From positions 13,185,501-13,249,500 of the forward strand of contig NC_135379.1 in NCBI RefSeq assembly GCF_049243985.1: 64,000 bases of DNA, in the 5' to 3' direction. Positions 1 through 10,984 of this stretch are shown here, one piece after another. Both the position numbers and the translations under genes were made by a program. The stretch's first letter is position 1; the number at the start of each line of letters is the position of its first letter. A model generated the notes under the pieces. That model made no database searches and was not told the DNA's origin. It saw only the letters and a list, made by a program, of their open reading frames with translations. The stretch comes from Paroedura picta. Its lineage: Eukaryota; Chordata; Lepidosauria; Squamata; Gekkonidae.

Positions 1-700
1 AGCCTTCAGCCCCGTCATCCCTTCCAGTGGGTTTTTAAACACACCTGCCGCTGGCAAAGGTGACAAAGTATTGAGTTCCCCTTGGGAGAACAGCCCAGGT
101 TTGTTCCTGCAAAAAGGGGGAGGAAGAATTCCTCAGTAGATTTTACAGGCATTCTCCTCTGAAGATGTCACAGCCTCCTCTACGACTTGGCAGGGACACA
201 AGAGCACATTGCTTCAGAGCAGAACTTCTGCTTCACAGTTTTTGATAAGCACTGCCCATCACAGTGTAAATACACTAGTCAGAATTCCCAAACTGTATCC
301 ACCAAACCAAACCAAAGCTGCTGTACTTTCCTGTTGCCCAGCAGCTGCCTGTGGATTTTGCTCCGGGAAAGCTTCTGTAGGGCCAACTAGTCAATATTAT
401 TACAAGAAGTTACAAGGGAAGCAGACCAAGTTTTGGGGCAGGCAACATTTCTCCGGGGCTTCCTCCACCGGTCCCCCGAAGCTTCAGGCTTGCCGGTATT
501 TCTTCTTTCATTTCCTTCGATTGATGATTGAATCATAGCTACCGGGTCTCCCGATGGGGGACTCCTTCAGAAGTGACTATGGAAGAACTGCTGCCGCTGC
601 CACACTGGCCACCGGATGCCACAGCCCCTGTCTCCATGAGCCAAGAGAAAACGAGGCAGGGCCTCCATGTTGCAGGAAATCACCCTTGCTGCAGCTGGAG
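1..700. other. unassigned DNA, no gene recognised
   Basis: Mixed-composition DNA with only short chance reading frames. I recognise no repeat family, splice-bounded exon or RNA gene. A short AAT-triplet run and a TA run (about 707-750) precede the SINE that follows. Confidence 0.5.
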
Positions 701-727
701 ATGGTTTCAATAATAATAATAATAATA

Positions 728-990
728 AGAGCTTTTTATATATATATATCCCACTTTTCACTACCCGAAGGAATCCTAAAGCGGCCTACAAACACCTGTC
801 CCTTCGCCTCCCCGCAACACACCCCCTGTAAGGTAGGCGGGCCTAAGAGAGCTCTTGGAGAACTGCTCTGTGAGAGCAGCCCTAAGAGAACTGTGACTAG
901 GCCAAGGACACCCAGCTGGCTGCATGTGGAGGAGTGGGCAATCAAAGTTGGCTCTCCACTGCTCTTTAACCACCACACCATGCTACGCCA
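728..990 (-). repeat. tRNA-derived SINE with L2-like tail
   Basis: Read on the minus strand, it starts with a tRNA-like head (gtggtgtggttaaag-type A box, then a gatt-type B box). It continues through the 'gtgaccttgg...cacagttctct' body and ends in the segment that resembles LINE2 3' ends (gccgctttaggattcc...gtgggata). Diverged from the consensus seen at 9.3 and 50.1 kb, so an older copy. Such SINEs are Pol III transcripts mobilised in trans by a LINE. Confidence 0.75.
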
Positions 991-1231
991 CTAAGCATGT
1001 GCTTCAATGCTGACAGCGTGAATGCACAGGCTTTAAAAGAAATGAGGGAGAACGGGGGATCTAGGAAAATGCTTCTTTTGCCAGACAGGCTATCAAGGCA
1101 GCACAGGCACACAGAGGAATGTGATGTGCCTCCTGAAGGCATCTTCCACACTGCTAAAAGGATCTGCTCAATAACACTATACAGTCCAAGCAGCCTGTTC
1201 CATGGAATCCAATAGAATCTATTCTCTAGGG

Positions 1232-1367
1232 CAGGGGTAGTCAAACTGCGGCCCTCCAGATGTCAATGGACTACAATTCCCATGAACCCCTGCCAGCGAA
1301 CACTGGCAGGGGCTCATGGGAATTGTAGACCATGGACATCTGGAGGGCAGCACTTTGACTACCCCTG
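1232..1367. mobile_element. palindromic hAT miniature element, copy 1
   Basis: The two ends are inverted (caggggtagtcaaactg / ...tttgactacccctg) and the whole element is one long inverted repeat centred near 1300. An exact 8-bp target duplication, ctctaggg, lies at 1224-1231 and 1368-1375. CAGGGG ends plus 8-bp duplications identify the hAT superfamily; there is no coding capacity. Confidence 0.92.
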
Positions 1368-1375
1368 CTCTAGGG

Positions 1376-2690
1376 TATGTGCTGCAGCTTCAGAGGCCAA
1401 ACTCACTTCCAACCACCAACTCCGGGAAGATAGGATGACCACCAGTGTAGTGTTCTTGGCAGAGGTTGAGCCCACTCACTATCGGATCTTGCACCGCTGC
1501 AGCCGTTTTGGTCTTAGGATTCTCTCACCCGCTCAGAGAAATCCAGCAGCCATCGATGGCTGTAGCACAACGAAGGCACAAGAGCCTACGTGGTGGAGGT
1601 GCCACTGTGGAACTTGCAGTCCATCATCGAAGACTTTGGGAATGGAAATATCTAGATCACATTGCTGCCCAAGGAGCACTTGAAATAAACTGCCTTTCAA
1701 AGGTTTACTCCCTTTCCTGCAAGCTACAAACAAGAATACTTTAGTCATCGGGTCGCAAGAGTTTAATAAGGAATCTGCCATGAAGCATGCAGCTCTTGGG
1801 AGACGTCAGTTAGAAAGCCCAGGCTCTATGATCAAAAGGAACATACACATTAGCATTCCCCGAACCACAGCAGGATTGATCAACCATTCAGGCTGGGATT
1901 TAAGTGGGTGTTTGGAGAGGAAGAGACCTAAACAAATACTTTCCGGATGCCTTTCAAAGGCACTTGATGATTGCAACGTAGACAGAGCTGAGACAGATTA
2001 CCAACTGGGCAAAGAGGTAGAGATCATACGCAATTACAGGGGGGTGGGAGGTGGGATATGCTGAACACATCCTTCACACAAATAAATGTTTTGCTTGCTT
2101 TCAAAAGCACCAGTCTCTGGGCTGATCCACACAACCTTTAAAGTGGCTCACGGAGGGAGGGCTTGTTTTGAGTTGGCCTGGCACGATGTAGCCTTTGATG
2201 GGATTGGCCTCGCAATCAGATCGGCAGCCGAGGCTTAGGGGCTGTGAACAGAGAAGTGACCAGGCCACATGACCTGTTTGTATGCCCAGCCGCTAAAGAC
2301 TTCAAAGAGATTTGACTGAAAAATCCCAAAGTCCAACAAACTCTTAACAAGGTCCCCGAAGCATCAAGCAACCTCCTCTTCATCCCTTGCCTTATCTAAG
2401 TCTGGGTTTCCGTAGATCAGATCAATCTCCCATTCTGTAGTGAATTCCACATCTACTCACCATTCTTCATCTTTTTAACCACACTTTGACGGTTACAGTA
2501 ATACCCTATTCTGCAGAGAAACCTCAACACGCCCATGATGGCTGCATCTGTGAATGCTGGTTAGTGTTGGACTCAGATGAGGGCGATCCAGGTTAGAAGA
2601 TCCCACCTGCTATGAAATTTACTAGATAACTTTAGGAAAGTCATTCTTTTTTAGTCCAGGGTCCCACCGAAGAGGGGAGAACCATGGTGA
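1376..2690. other. unassigned DNA, no gene recognised
   Basis: No convincing exon or repeat family. The longest open stretches lack splice context, Kozak context or recognisable domains. Likely unique intergenic or intronic DNA. Confidence 0.45.
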
Positions 2691-2734
2691 AGAAAGTGAA
2701 TGCAGTCTTGGGACATCACATCAAAATTGCAAGA

Positions 2735-3106
2735 TGTCACAGTCTCACTGTATATTGCATTGGTCAGATCACACCTGGAATACTGCGTGCAGTTCTGGAG
2801 GCCTCGCTTCAAAAAGGACGAAGACAAAATTGAGAGGGCGCAGAGGAGAGTGATGAGGATGACCTGAGGCCTGAGGACCAAGCCCTATGAGGAAAGGCTG
2901 GAGGACGTTCAGCTTGGAGAAGAGGAGGTTGAAAGGGGACATGATAGCCCTCTAAGTATTTGAAAGGTTGTCACTTGGAGGAGGGCAGGGAGTGGTTCCT
3001 GTGTGGTCTTTAAGCAGTGGCTGGACAAATACTTTAGGCTGATCCTGCAATGAGCAGAGGGTTGGACTAGATGGCCTATATGGTCCCTTGCAACTCTAAG
3101 ATTCTA
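2735..3106 (+). repeat. CR1 LINE 3' fragment
   Basis: The sequence matches the end of CR1 ORF2 and its 3' UTR. The stretch around 2755-2800 corresponds to the 'ALVRPHLEYCVQFW' region of the intact CR1 at 29-32 kb. It ends in 'gatggcctatatggtccc...ctaagattct', the usual CR1 3' terminus. Several indels and stops show it is old and 5'-truncated. Confidence 0.85.
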
Positions 3107-3393
3107 ACCATGCACCCTACTCTGAGTTCTGTGGAGGAAGTGTGAGATAAAAATAACCTACAACAATGGTGGAGTTCTCTACTCATCCTCCTCAAACACC
3201 AGCCCTATCTTCCAATAAACAAAAAGCAGACCTGTCCACATTCGTCCTCTCCTCAATTGGGTCGCACCACACTATGTGACCAAGGGAGGCCTCAAATTCC
3301 ATAAAGGGTCCGGGCTGAATTTTAGAGAGCAATTTCCCAAGCAAGATGGTTTGCTTTACATGTCAATGTGCTAGAAAAACAATGGTTTGTTTT

Positions 3394-3480
3394 AATATTG
3401 GTAATTATTATTTTTATAACCATTTTTTAAACCTTTTGAGCCACCTCCAACAAGTGTCTGCCAAGGTGACCTATGCATCT
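3394..3480 (-). repeat. possible LINE2-type 3' end, degraded
   Basis: An AT-rich start followed by 'ccttttgagccacctcc' resembles the reverse complement of an L2 3' end (gccgccttgag... then A/T-rich tail). Short and diverged. Confidence 0.4.
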
Positions 3481-3999
3481 TCTAAATAATAAGAATCAGT
3501 GGCCCCTTACAGAGCTCTCAAAGAACCAATGAGGAAAGTCCTAAAGGACTGGCAGCACCAACCTAATGCTGGGGATGTTGACAAGACAGAAGGTCCAGAT
3601 AAGAAACACTTCCGGGAGGGGGTTGGGACAGGAACAAATGCCAGGTCTTTCAACCACTGATGGTGAAATCAATGCGGGAGAGAGGAATAAGTAAGATTTA
3701 TCTTGGATGAGACCTATCCAACTTGGGAGGGTCATCAACTCTGGTCTAAATTACATGTGGTTACAGTGAGACAAGGCCCAAAATAGCCCGGTCCTTCAGA
3801 CTAGCTGAATGATAAACTCCAGTTGCTTAAAATATTCTCCACTAAGCATAGGGAAGTGGGGGGAAGTATCTTAAACATACAATCTAATGAAGGACAGCAC
3901 ATCCACTTGTGTTGAAGCTATATAAAAAAGACTGAGAAGGAACCTCCAGGTTTCATGACTAGGAACTGAGAATGATATATATCATCCAATGTTATAAAT

Positions 4000-4135
4000 C
4001 AGGGGTATTCAACCTGTGGTCCTCCAGATGTCCATGGACTACCATTCCCACGAGCCCCTGCCAGCAAACGCTGGCAGGGGCTCATGGGAATTGTAGTCCA
4101 TGGACATCTGGAGGACCACAGGCTGACTACCCCTG
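4000..4135. mobile_element. palindromic hAT miniature element, copy 2
   Basis: Second sequence variant of the family (caacctgtggtcctccag instead of caaactgcggccctccag). Exact 8-bp duplication ttataaat at 3992-3999 and 4136-4143. Long self-complementary arms meet at a ccagc...gctgg centre. Confidence 0.92.
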
Positions 4136-4644
4136 TTATAAATGCATTGCAGAGGTGTCCTGGAGATGTCAACATGCATTTAAACACTCCTCATGCTATA
4201 CCCCTAGAAGAACAGCCACTGATGTGATACTGTTGGGAATATCCTTGCTTGGGTACTGCAAGGATTGATGGTTATGATACATGCATTCCGGCAAGTTCTG
4301 TGTACGTTCAGTCCCTGATGGGTCCCCATCAGTGAGTCATCCAGTCCTAGGTATATCCTACCAAAGGAATCCCATTCTGGTTGGGTAAGCTTACCAAATT
4401 TGCTATTCCAATCTTAGCAGTATTTATTGCTCTTATGCATTTTTACTGTATTTACCTGTTCCTGGAAACTAACCCCCTTGCCTATATGTTTTTAAGGAAA
4501 TCTGTTTCAATACAACTGAATGAGCATGCATCTGCACACGCTAACCCTCCCAGTTCATGTTAGTGCAGAGATTAACTCTGTTGGTCTTGGGGTTGCCAGG
4601 CAGGGTCCTGGGGTCAGAATAGCACTCCAGATCCCTCCTTCAAA

Positions 4645-4750
4645 GCTCAGTCTGACGAAGGGTGCTTGCACTCAAAAGCTCACGCCTTGAATAAATCTTT
4701 GTTGGTCTCAAAGGTGTCATTGGATTTTATTATGACGGCTCTGTGTAACT
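4645..4750 (+). repeat. Penelope-type short repeat with hammerhead-like core
   Basis: Contains ctgacga at 4652-4658, a small self-complementary stem (gtgc/gcac), AAAA at 4674-4677 where hammerheads have GAAA, then the typical 'aataaatctttgttggtctc' trailer. The same trailer recurs at 37.5, 40.7, 46.0 and 58.1 kb. Family assignment to Penelope-like terminal repeats is inference. Confidence 0.55.
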
Positions 4751-4904
4751 CATCCTCTCTGACTGGTTATTCCTCAGCTGCAAAAGGGACATAAATAGCG
4801 TAAGGACTATCAAAATAAAGATTCAAAGCACTTCCCATATTGGCAGTCCTAGAGAAATGATTCAAAGAGGCCTGCAAGCGGCAACTCATTCTGAAAAGCA
4901 GGTA

Positions 4905-5040
4905 TAATATTTTATTAACATAATTTATATCCCGGCTCTCCCAAAGGACCTTGCTAGCACCAAGTCAGCCCAAGCAACCGAGTTAAAACAGCATCAAATT
5001 AGTCTAATAAAATAAAATTCTAATAAAATTCACAAAGCTG
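4905..5040 (-). repeat. LINE2-type 3' end fragment
   Basis: Reads as the reverse complement of an L2-like tail: 'tttatatcccggctctcccaaagg' followed by A-rich sequence with repeated 'taataaaat'. Degraded. Confidence 0.45.
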
Positions 5041-5160
5041 ACAACAAACTGATCATCTGCCAAATAAGTTAGCATTCAGCTTAAAGCCTCAAGGCCCCCA
5101 ACATGGTTGCTGATCTTTAAACCACCACTAAATAGCCCAACAGCAACGGAAAGATCCCTG

Positions 5161-5450
5161 GAATCATCTAGTCCAGGGGTAGTCAAACTGCGGCCCTCCA
5201 GACGTCCGTGGACTACAATTCCCAGGAGCATTTGCTGGCAGGGGCTCCTGGGAATTGTAGTCCATGGACATCTGGAGGGCCGCAGTTTGACTACCCCTGA
5301 TAGTCCAACCCACTGCTCAATGCAGGGTGAGTCCAAAGCATCCAGGATAAGTATCTGTCCAGCTGCTGCTTGAAGACTGCCAGTGAATGACCAGGAGAGG
5401 GGACTGAGGGAAGCAATTCCAGCACAGAAGCTGCCCTCAAGACTTGCTTC
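5161..5450 (-). repeat. CR1 3' end interrupted by a hAT element
   Basis: The left piece (gaatcatctagtcc, 5161-5173) and right piece (tagtccaacccactgctcaatgcagg..., from 5301) are adjacent parts of the CR1 3' UTR, as in the intact copy near 29.2 kb. They were split by a hAT miniature insertion. The CR1 is therefore older than the hAT copy. Confidence 0.75.
5174..5299. mobile_element. palindromic hAT miniature element, copy 3
   Basis: CAGGGG...CCCCTG ends and full palindromic structure. Inserted in the CR1 fragment. The target duplication around 'ctagtcc/tagtcca' is imperfect, either mutated or affected by end slippage. Confidence 0.88.
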
Positions 5451-5644
5451 TCCTAGCAATCCATTAACCCTGCAGACAAAGAAGAGAAGGAAGTCAGGAA
5501 TTGCCTGGAACTCACAGGATGCCTTTTAGGCTGAGTTTGTTCCCTCCTTTGCTTGCCTGGGAGTAGCCAATGTCATGGGCCTCTGAGCACCAGGCATGGC
5601 TCTTGGGTTTGTTTGTTTTTTTTTTTGCAAATTTATGCAAGCCA

Positions 5645-5770
5645 TTTATTATTATTATAGATTTATTGCCCATCGCTACCAGCAAAGCCATCTCGCAGCG
5701 TGTTACACAGTAGTAAAACCTCACATAAAATATCATTAAGTCCCCCATAAAAAAAACATAACAGCGGCAA
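5645..5770 (-). repeat. LINE2-type 3' end fragment
   Basis: 'tagatttattgcccatcgctaccagcaaagccatctcg...' ending in an A-rich stretch fits the reverse complement of a degraded L2-like 3' terminus. A 'tattattattatag' run precedes it. Confidence 0.4.
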
Positions 5771-6359
5771 AAACCAACCCTTCCCCCGCCCAGTTCAGAT
5801 AGCTCCCTCTCTATGCCTCATTGACATTCCTTTGGGGAGAAAAGCAGCATAAACAAATTAATATTACACTACAGAAGGGAAGGCAACGTTTTCCTTCTCA
5901 AAGAACTGTAACGATCATCTGTAAAAACCGAAACCTATAGCTTTAATGGCCAAGACTAACAGTGCAATCCTAAACAAATTTACTCCCGTCTTAAGACTGG
6001 TATAACTTTTCTTGGGCTTGCACCATAAGATGCTCAAAGGATATGGGAGGTGTAGCAGTTGATAACTTAGCACATTTAGGCAAAGGAAATGAAAACATAA
6101 TGACTTCATGTTGTTCCACATCCTCCACACTAGCTCACAGTTCATTTAGGGTGGCCCGCAGCCAGATCTGTTAAGATGGGAAACTTGCTTCAGCTCCTTT
6201 CGATATAAAATCAGCTTAAAAACTTGCCACGTACCACACAAAGATCAGCAAATAAATTCCACGGGATCATTATAACTGAGCCTTGTTTAAGGGCTTAGCG
6301 GTCCGCTAACGTCTGCTGCACGGCCTCATCCAAAATTTTGCAACACTTTATGTTATTTG

Positions 6360-6644
6360 ACTATGAGCCTCTTGTGGCGCAGAGTAGTAAGGCAGCCGTC
6401 TGACAGCTTTGCCCATAAGGCTGGGAGTTCAATCCCAGCAGCCGGCTCAAGGTTGACTCAGCCTTCCATCCTTCCGAGGTCGGTAAAATGAGTACCCAGC
6501 TTGCTGCTGGGGGGTAAACGGTAATGACTGGGGAAGGCACTGGCAAACCACCCCGTATTGAGTCTGCCAAGAAAACGCTAGAGGGCGTCACCCCAAGGGT
6601 CAGACATGACTCGGTGCTTGCACAGGGGATACCTTTACCTTTAC
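6360..6644 (+). repeat. Sauria-type SINE (tRNA head, Bov-B tail)
   Basis: Starts 'gagcctcttgtggcgcag' with a tRNA-like promoter (agagtagtaagg A box, gttcaatccc B box). It ends in the Bov-B/RTE-type tail 'cacaggggatacctttac' repeated as 'ctttacctttac'. A 14-bp target duplication, ctttatgttatttg, lies at 6346-6359 and 6645-6658. The tail indicates mobilisation in trans by a Bov-B/RTE LINE. Confidence 0.9.
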
Positions 6645-6670
6645 CTTTATGTTATTTGTGAAGAGCTGAT

Positions 6671-7142
6671 TTTTCTCAACCAGGGTTTCGTAAAACCCTA
6701 GGGCAGGGGTAGTCAAACGGTGGCCCTCCAGATATCCATGAACTACATTTCCCATGAGCCCCTGCCAGCATTTGCTGGCAGGGGCTCATGGGAATTGTAG
6801 TCCATGGACATCTGGAGGGCCACCGTTTGACTACCCCTGCCCTAGGGTTTCTTGACAGCCCTGGAAGGTTTTCCTGAAAGGGTGGGAGTTAACTCATTTG
6901 AAAAATATATTTTAAACATTTATCAGTTGATAGGCCCATATTTGGTCATGTCAACCCACTCACCCCTCTCCTAATGTCCAATGATGGGCCTAGAGGGAAG
7001 GGGAAGGGGAGGAGCCTTGGGTGGGTATTTACACAACTACGCTTCCCTAGCATATTCTGCACAATCTCACCACTTCTGGGGGTTCTCAAAGCCTGACGAA
7101 TATTTCAGGGAGTTCCTCAATGGTAAAAAAGTGGAGAAAGGG
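6671..7142 (+). repeat. interspersed repeat, shared with 55.2 kb
   Basis: 'tttctcaaccagggtttcgt...ctgaaagggtgggagttaa...ggggaggagccttgggtggg...cacttctggg...ctcaaagcctga' is collinear with 55203-55515. The two copies define a repeat family I cannot name. A hAT miniature element (6704-6839) is inserted near its left end. Confidence 0.65.
6704..6839. mobile_element. palindromic hAT miniature element, copy 4
   Basis: CAGGGG...CCCCTG ends with an exact 8-bp duplication, ccctaggg, at 6696-6703 and 6840-6847. Near-perfect inverted repeat along its full length. Confidence 0.93.
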
Positions 7143-7149
7143 TGCCACG

Positions 7150-8525
7150 GAGATCAGAGAGAAGTAGAAGTGATCAGACCTTCTTGGAGAGTTTGCTAAT
7201 CCTGGTGCGACATATTGCGAGCAGATATTACAGTGGGATAGCACACACTCCACCATCTCAGTCCTTGCCATGTGGCAGGGAACACCCATTGCGAATAAGC
7301 AATGTGAAGGTATCTATCTGCCTTCCAAAAAGGTTGAGGGCAGGACCATGAAGTGGGCTAGAAGGAATATTCTTTAAGAACTTCTAATGTTGTTAGATGG
7401 CCTGCTGACAGGAAAGGGTTATGAGTAAGATACGTTATAGTGGGACACCTCAGCAGCCAGGCCCTTTCAGACGGAAGGGCCAGGACCCAAAATCCGTTGT
7501 TTAAGTATTCCTTTGGTTTTCTGACAGGCTGAAGGGAAGGAACTGTTTCCTTGCCATTTTTCTTCCGGTTCTGAGAAACCTGAGCAGCATTTCACAATGA
7601 GGACATCAGACATGCATCCCCCCTAACAAGAAAAACACTTTGAGCAAAAGGAAATTTGCATTTGTTCAGGTGGCTGCTTTGGCTGCCTCTCCTCTGCCCC
7701 CCGCTGCAAATTATTTGTCCAGTGATCCTGGCTTAATTGAGCCGAGTTTTGCAGACACGATTTGCCTTCCATCCCCGTAGAACAAAAGGTCCTGTGTTCA
7801 TTTCCCCCGGGTGTCCTTTAGGTCATGAGCGATTAATCCAATTATGGATCCTCGGAACAATAGGCCACTGTCAAAGCCGGAGGATCCATCCCCAAATCAC
7901 GTTAGTCCCACTAGCTCTGGATGAACTGTCCCAAAGTAGGTTCTTCCAGAATGGAAGCCTAAAGGCTGCTAATATTTCCTATAGGACTCTCCCGGGAATA
8001 CTGAGCTGTCCTCTCCCTCCCCACCCCATGATGGTCAGCAGCCAGGTGTGGAGCAAGCCTAAGCAGGTACATAGGCCTGAACTCCTATAGATTCACCTTA
8101 TGCAGGGGGCAACTCCAACATGTCTGTGGCGCATGATTGGATCATGACATCAACTCTGGCTCAACGCCAGTGGGCTCCTGCACTGCTTTTGCAAAGTCTT
8201 TAGGTGAGCTGGACATCAAGTTCAGGGGGGTTCCTAGGGCTGCAGGTGCTTTCAGGTAGCTTGTAAGTGCTAAAGCATGTTTGGGGAGGGTGCAATTTTT
8301 ACACAGCCACAAGTTGGAACATGGGGGGGGATACAAAAGTTTTGAAAGATCGTTGGTGAGACATAGCCAAACTTGCTCCTTCTCTAATCTCCCTGCCGGA
8401 TCATGGCACAAGGGCCTCTACTACATCCCAAGATGTTATAGGGCCAAAAAAAGCACCCCTGGGGAAAAAAAACTGTCTGGTTTTCTTTTTAGGGGTTGTT
8501 TTATGCCCCAGGTGCTTTTATGCTT
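7150..8525. other. unassigned DNA, no gene recognised
   Basis: No repeat family or exon recognised. A modest imperfect inverted repeat (aaaagcacccctgggg near 8447 with ccccaggtgctttt near 8506) brackets an AT-rich loop. Confidence 0.4.
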
Positions 8526-8533
8526 ACAGAAAA

Positions 8534-8758
8534 CGAGCTGTTTTTCATACGCCACTTTTCACGACCAAAAGGGATCTCAAAAGGACATCCCTTCCTCTCT
8601 CTGCTGCAGACATCTTGTGAGGTAGGTAAGGCTGAGAGAGCTCTGAGAGAACTGCAACTGGCCCAAGGTCACCCAGCTTGCTGCACATGGTGGAGGCACG
8701 GGAGAGCAAGCCCAGCTCTCCAGATTAGAGGCTGCCACCCTTAACCATGATACCAAAC
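8534..8758 (-). repeat. tRNA-derived SINE with L2-like tail
   Basis: Minus-strand copy. Tail 'catacgccacttttcacgacc', middle 'cttgtgaggtaggtaaggctgagagagctc', body 'ggcccaaggtcacccagctt', head 'ttaaccatgatacca'. Diverged. Confidence 0.75.
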
Positions 8759-8999
8759 TGGAACTTCAGGAGCCGTGCAGTCCTGCTTCAGCAATATACA
8801 GGTAAAAGGACAAAGTCGCTTGTCCTCTTCTGTATGCCTTCTGCCCAAAAATACCACCATGATGACTTTGCCCCGCCACCCAGATTTTGCTTACTCCCCA
8901 GTAGATAGGCAAAGTTTCTGACCCTCTCCTTACACTGACTGAACGGATCTATCTGTCAAGACAGTTCCGGAGGCTAAGGTGGGTTAGTCTAGGGAAGCA

Positions 9000-9095
9000 A
9001 AACAAATAGAAACCCGGTGGCACTTGAAAGACTTAATAAAACATGGCAGCGTGAGCTTTCCTGAGTCACAGCTCACATCTACAGGTGTTTCTTGG
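9000..9095 (-). repeat. Penelope-type short repeat with hammerhead-like core
   Basis: On the minus strand it reads ctgtaga (9084-9078), a self-complementary stem (tgag/ctca), GAAA (9060-9057), then the family trailer 'ttttattaagtctttcaagtgccacc'. The order CUGNNGA-stem-GAAA is that of a hammerhead ribozyme. Confidence 0.5.
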
Positions 9096-9315
9096 AAGCA
9101 AATCAGGACAACATTAAAGGAGATGAAGAGGAGGAGCTGGAAGCTCGAAACTATTCTGGCAGGATTCCCTAGGTGAGGGACAGCCCCCCTCTGCTTGTGC
9201 TCCTCCCCCCACTCCCTGCCATTCTTGTTCTAAAAATTTCCTTCTAATTAACATCTGAAGAAGCTCTGTTTCACAAAAAAATCAGGCTGGAATAGCTTGG
9301 AGATAGCCTCCCAAG

Positions 9316-9590
9316 GAAGAAGAAGAGGAAGAAGAGTTGGTTCTTATATGCCGCTTTTCTCTACCCGAAGGAGTCTCAAAGCGGCTTACAATTGCTTTCC
9401 CTTTCCTCTCCCCACAAGGTAGGTAAGGCTGAGATAGCCCTGGTATTACTGCTCGGTCAGAACAGCTTTAGCAGTGCTGTGACCAGCCCAAGGTCACCCA
9501 GCTGGCTGCATGTGGGGGAGGAGCGGGAAATCAAACCCAGCTCACCAGATTAGAAGTCCAGACTCCTAACCACTACACCATGCTGGCTCT
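9316..9590 (-). repeat. tRNA-derived SINE with L2-like tail, well preserved
   Basis: Nearly complete. On the minus strand it runs from 'agagccagcatggtgtagtg' (tRNA-like head) through 'gggtttgatttcccgctcc' (B box) and the body to 'gccgctttgagactcc...gcggcatataagaacc', ending in a gaagaagaa-rich 3' terminus (on the plus strand). One of the best copies in the window. Confidence 0.88.
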
Positions 9591-9879
9591 CTAAGGAGCC
9601 CCAGCTCTCTCTCCCTATCATAAAATGCCCAAAGACGGCAGATAGAGGTGTGGCATGTTGCAGCTGGCACCGGTTACACCTCTGGAGAGCTGCCTGGAGA
9701 GGCTTGGCTTCACCAGTGACTTCAACCATCCAATGAGCGATGGCATCTTCTAGCCCATGGCGAAGGTTTCAAGGAGAACGATAAATGCCCCAAGATAAAT
9801 GCCCCAAGAAGGCAGCGTTACAGTTTTAGAACTCCCAGATGCAGTTCACAAGGACTAGGAGGAGGATTCAGTATTAGAA

Positions 9880-10556
9880 TACTGTTTTGCGCACCAGAAT
9901 TGAGGCACGATGTAGATAACCAGGAGCATGTCCAGAGGAGGGATATGAAGATGGTGAGGGCTTTGGAGACCAGGTCATGAGTGGAAAGGTTGAGAGAGCT
10001 TGGTCTGTTCAGCCTGGAGAGAAGACGACTAAGAGGGGACAGGTCAGCCATCTTCAGGGGCTTGAAATGATGATGTAAAGAAGATGGAGCAGAGTTGTTT
10101 TCTGTTACTCCAGAACCAATAGGATGAAAAACATTCAAAAGAATTTACGGCTTAACATCCAGAAATAGTTCCCAACTGTTGGAGAGGTTCCTCGATGGAA
10201 CAGGCTTCCTCGGGAGGTGGTGGATTCTCCTTCCTCTGAAGTTTTTGAGCAGAGGCCAAAAGCCACCTCACCGAAATGCCGACTCTGTGAATTTAGGCTG
10301 ATTGTAAATGGGTGGGCAGAAGACATTGTGTCCATGCTTGGCTCTTGTGGCCTTTTCTGGCATGCCCAGGGAAATGTCAATCACCACTTTGGGGTCGGAA
10401 GGTGAATTTCCTCCAGGCCAGAGTGTCTGTTTTTTTTTTGGGGGGGGGGGGTGTTCATTTGGGCATGGAATCAGAGTCACTGTGGGCAGGTCAATTTCCT
10501 GCATTCTGCAGGGGGTTGGACTAGATGACCATGGAAACCCCTTCCAACTCTATTAT
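9880..10556 (+). repeat. CR1-like LINE 3' fragment
   Basis: Contains 'gggatatgaagatggtgagggc', 'cagcctggagagaagacgac...gaggggac', 'ggcttcctcgggaggtggtggattctcc' and the terminal 'ggttggactagatgacc...ccaactctat'. These are CR1 ORF2 carboxy-terminal and 3' UTR landmarks. Old, with frameshifts and a G-run expansion near 10430-10452. Confidence 0.8.
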
Positions 10557-10804
10557 TCAGCGAATCCAAATGCATTGGCCATTCTGGCCACGGATGGATT
10601 TTTGCCGAAACCCAAACACTGGAAAACCTTCCACTAAGGGTCCCACTCTCGAGGTGCCAACTTTTAACCTGGTCCCTCTGGCTGTCCCCCGTAATATCCC
10701 CATCAGGTGACCTCAGTTAACTTCAGGCCATGCAAAAGTTTTGGCGGCCCCTTTGCACTCCGTTAAAGGGAAAGGTCATTCCCCCTCTCCAGTTTGGCAA
10801 CCTG

Positions 10805-10934
10805 CAGGGATAGTCAAACTGCGGCCCTCCAGATGTCCATGGACTACAATTCCCATGAGCCCCTGCCAGCTGGCAGGGGCTCATGGAAATTGTAGTCCAT
10901 GGACATCTGGAGGGCCGCAGTTTGACCACCCCTG
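10805..10934. mobile_element. palindromic hAT miniature element, copy 5
   Basis: Inverted ends cagggatagtcaaactg / tttgaccacccctg with long arms. The flanking 8-mers no longer match, so an older or rearranged insertion. It lies immediately left of the CpG island. Confidence 0.85.
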
Positions 10935-10984
10935 CTTCGTAGGCACAAGAGCGACGCTTGAGATCCTTTGGCCTTATTAGCAAC

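Noticed and set aside
8447-8520. Small hairpin with arms around aaaagcacc/ggtgctttt
   Set aside because: Imperfect 14-base arms with a long loop; not clearly beyond chance and no flanking duplication.
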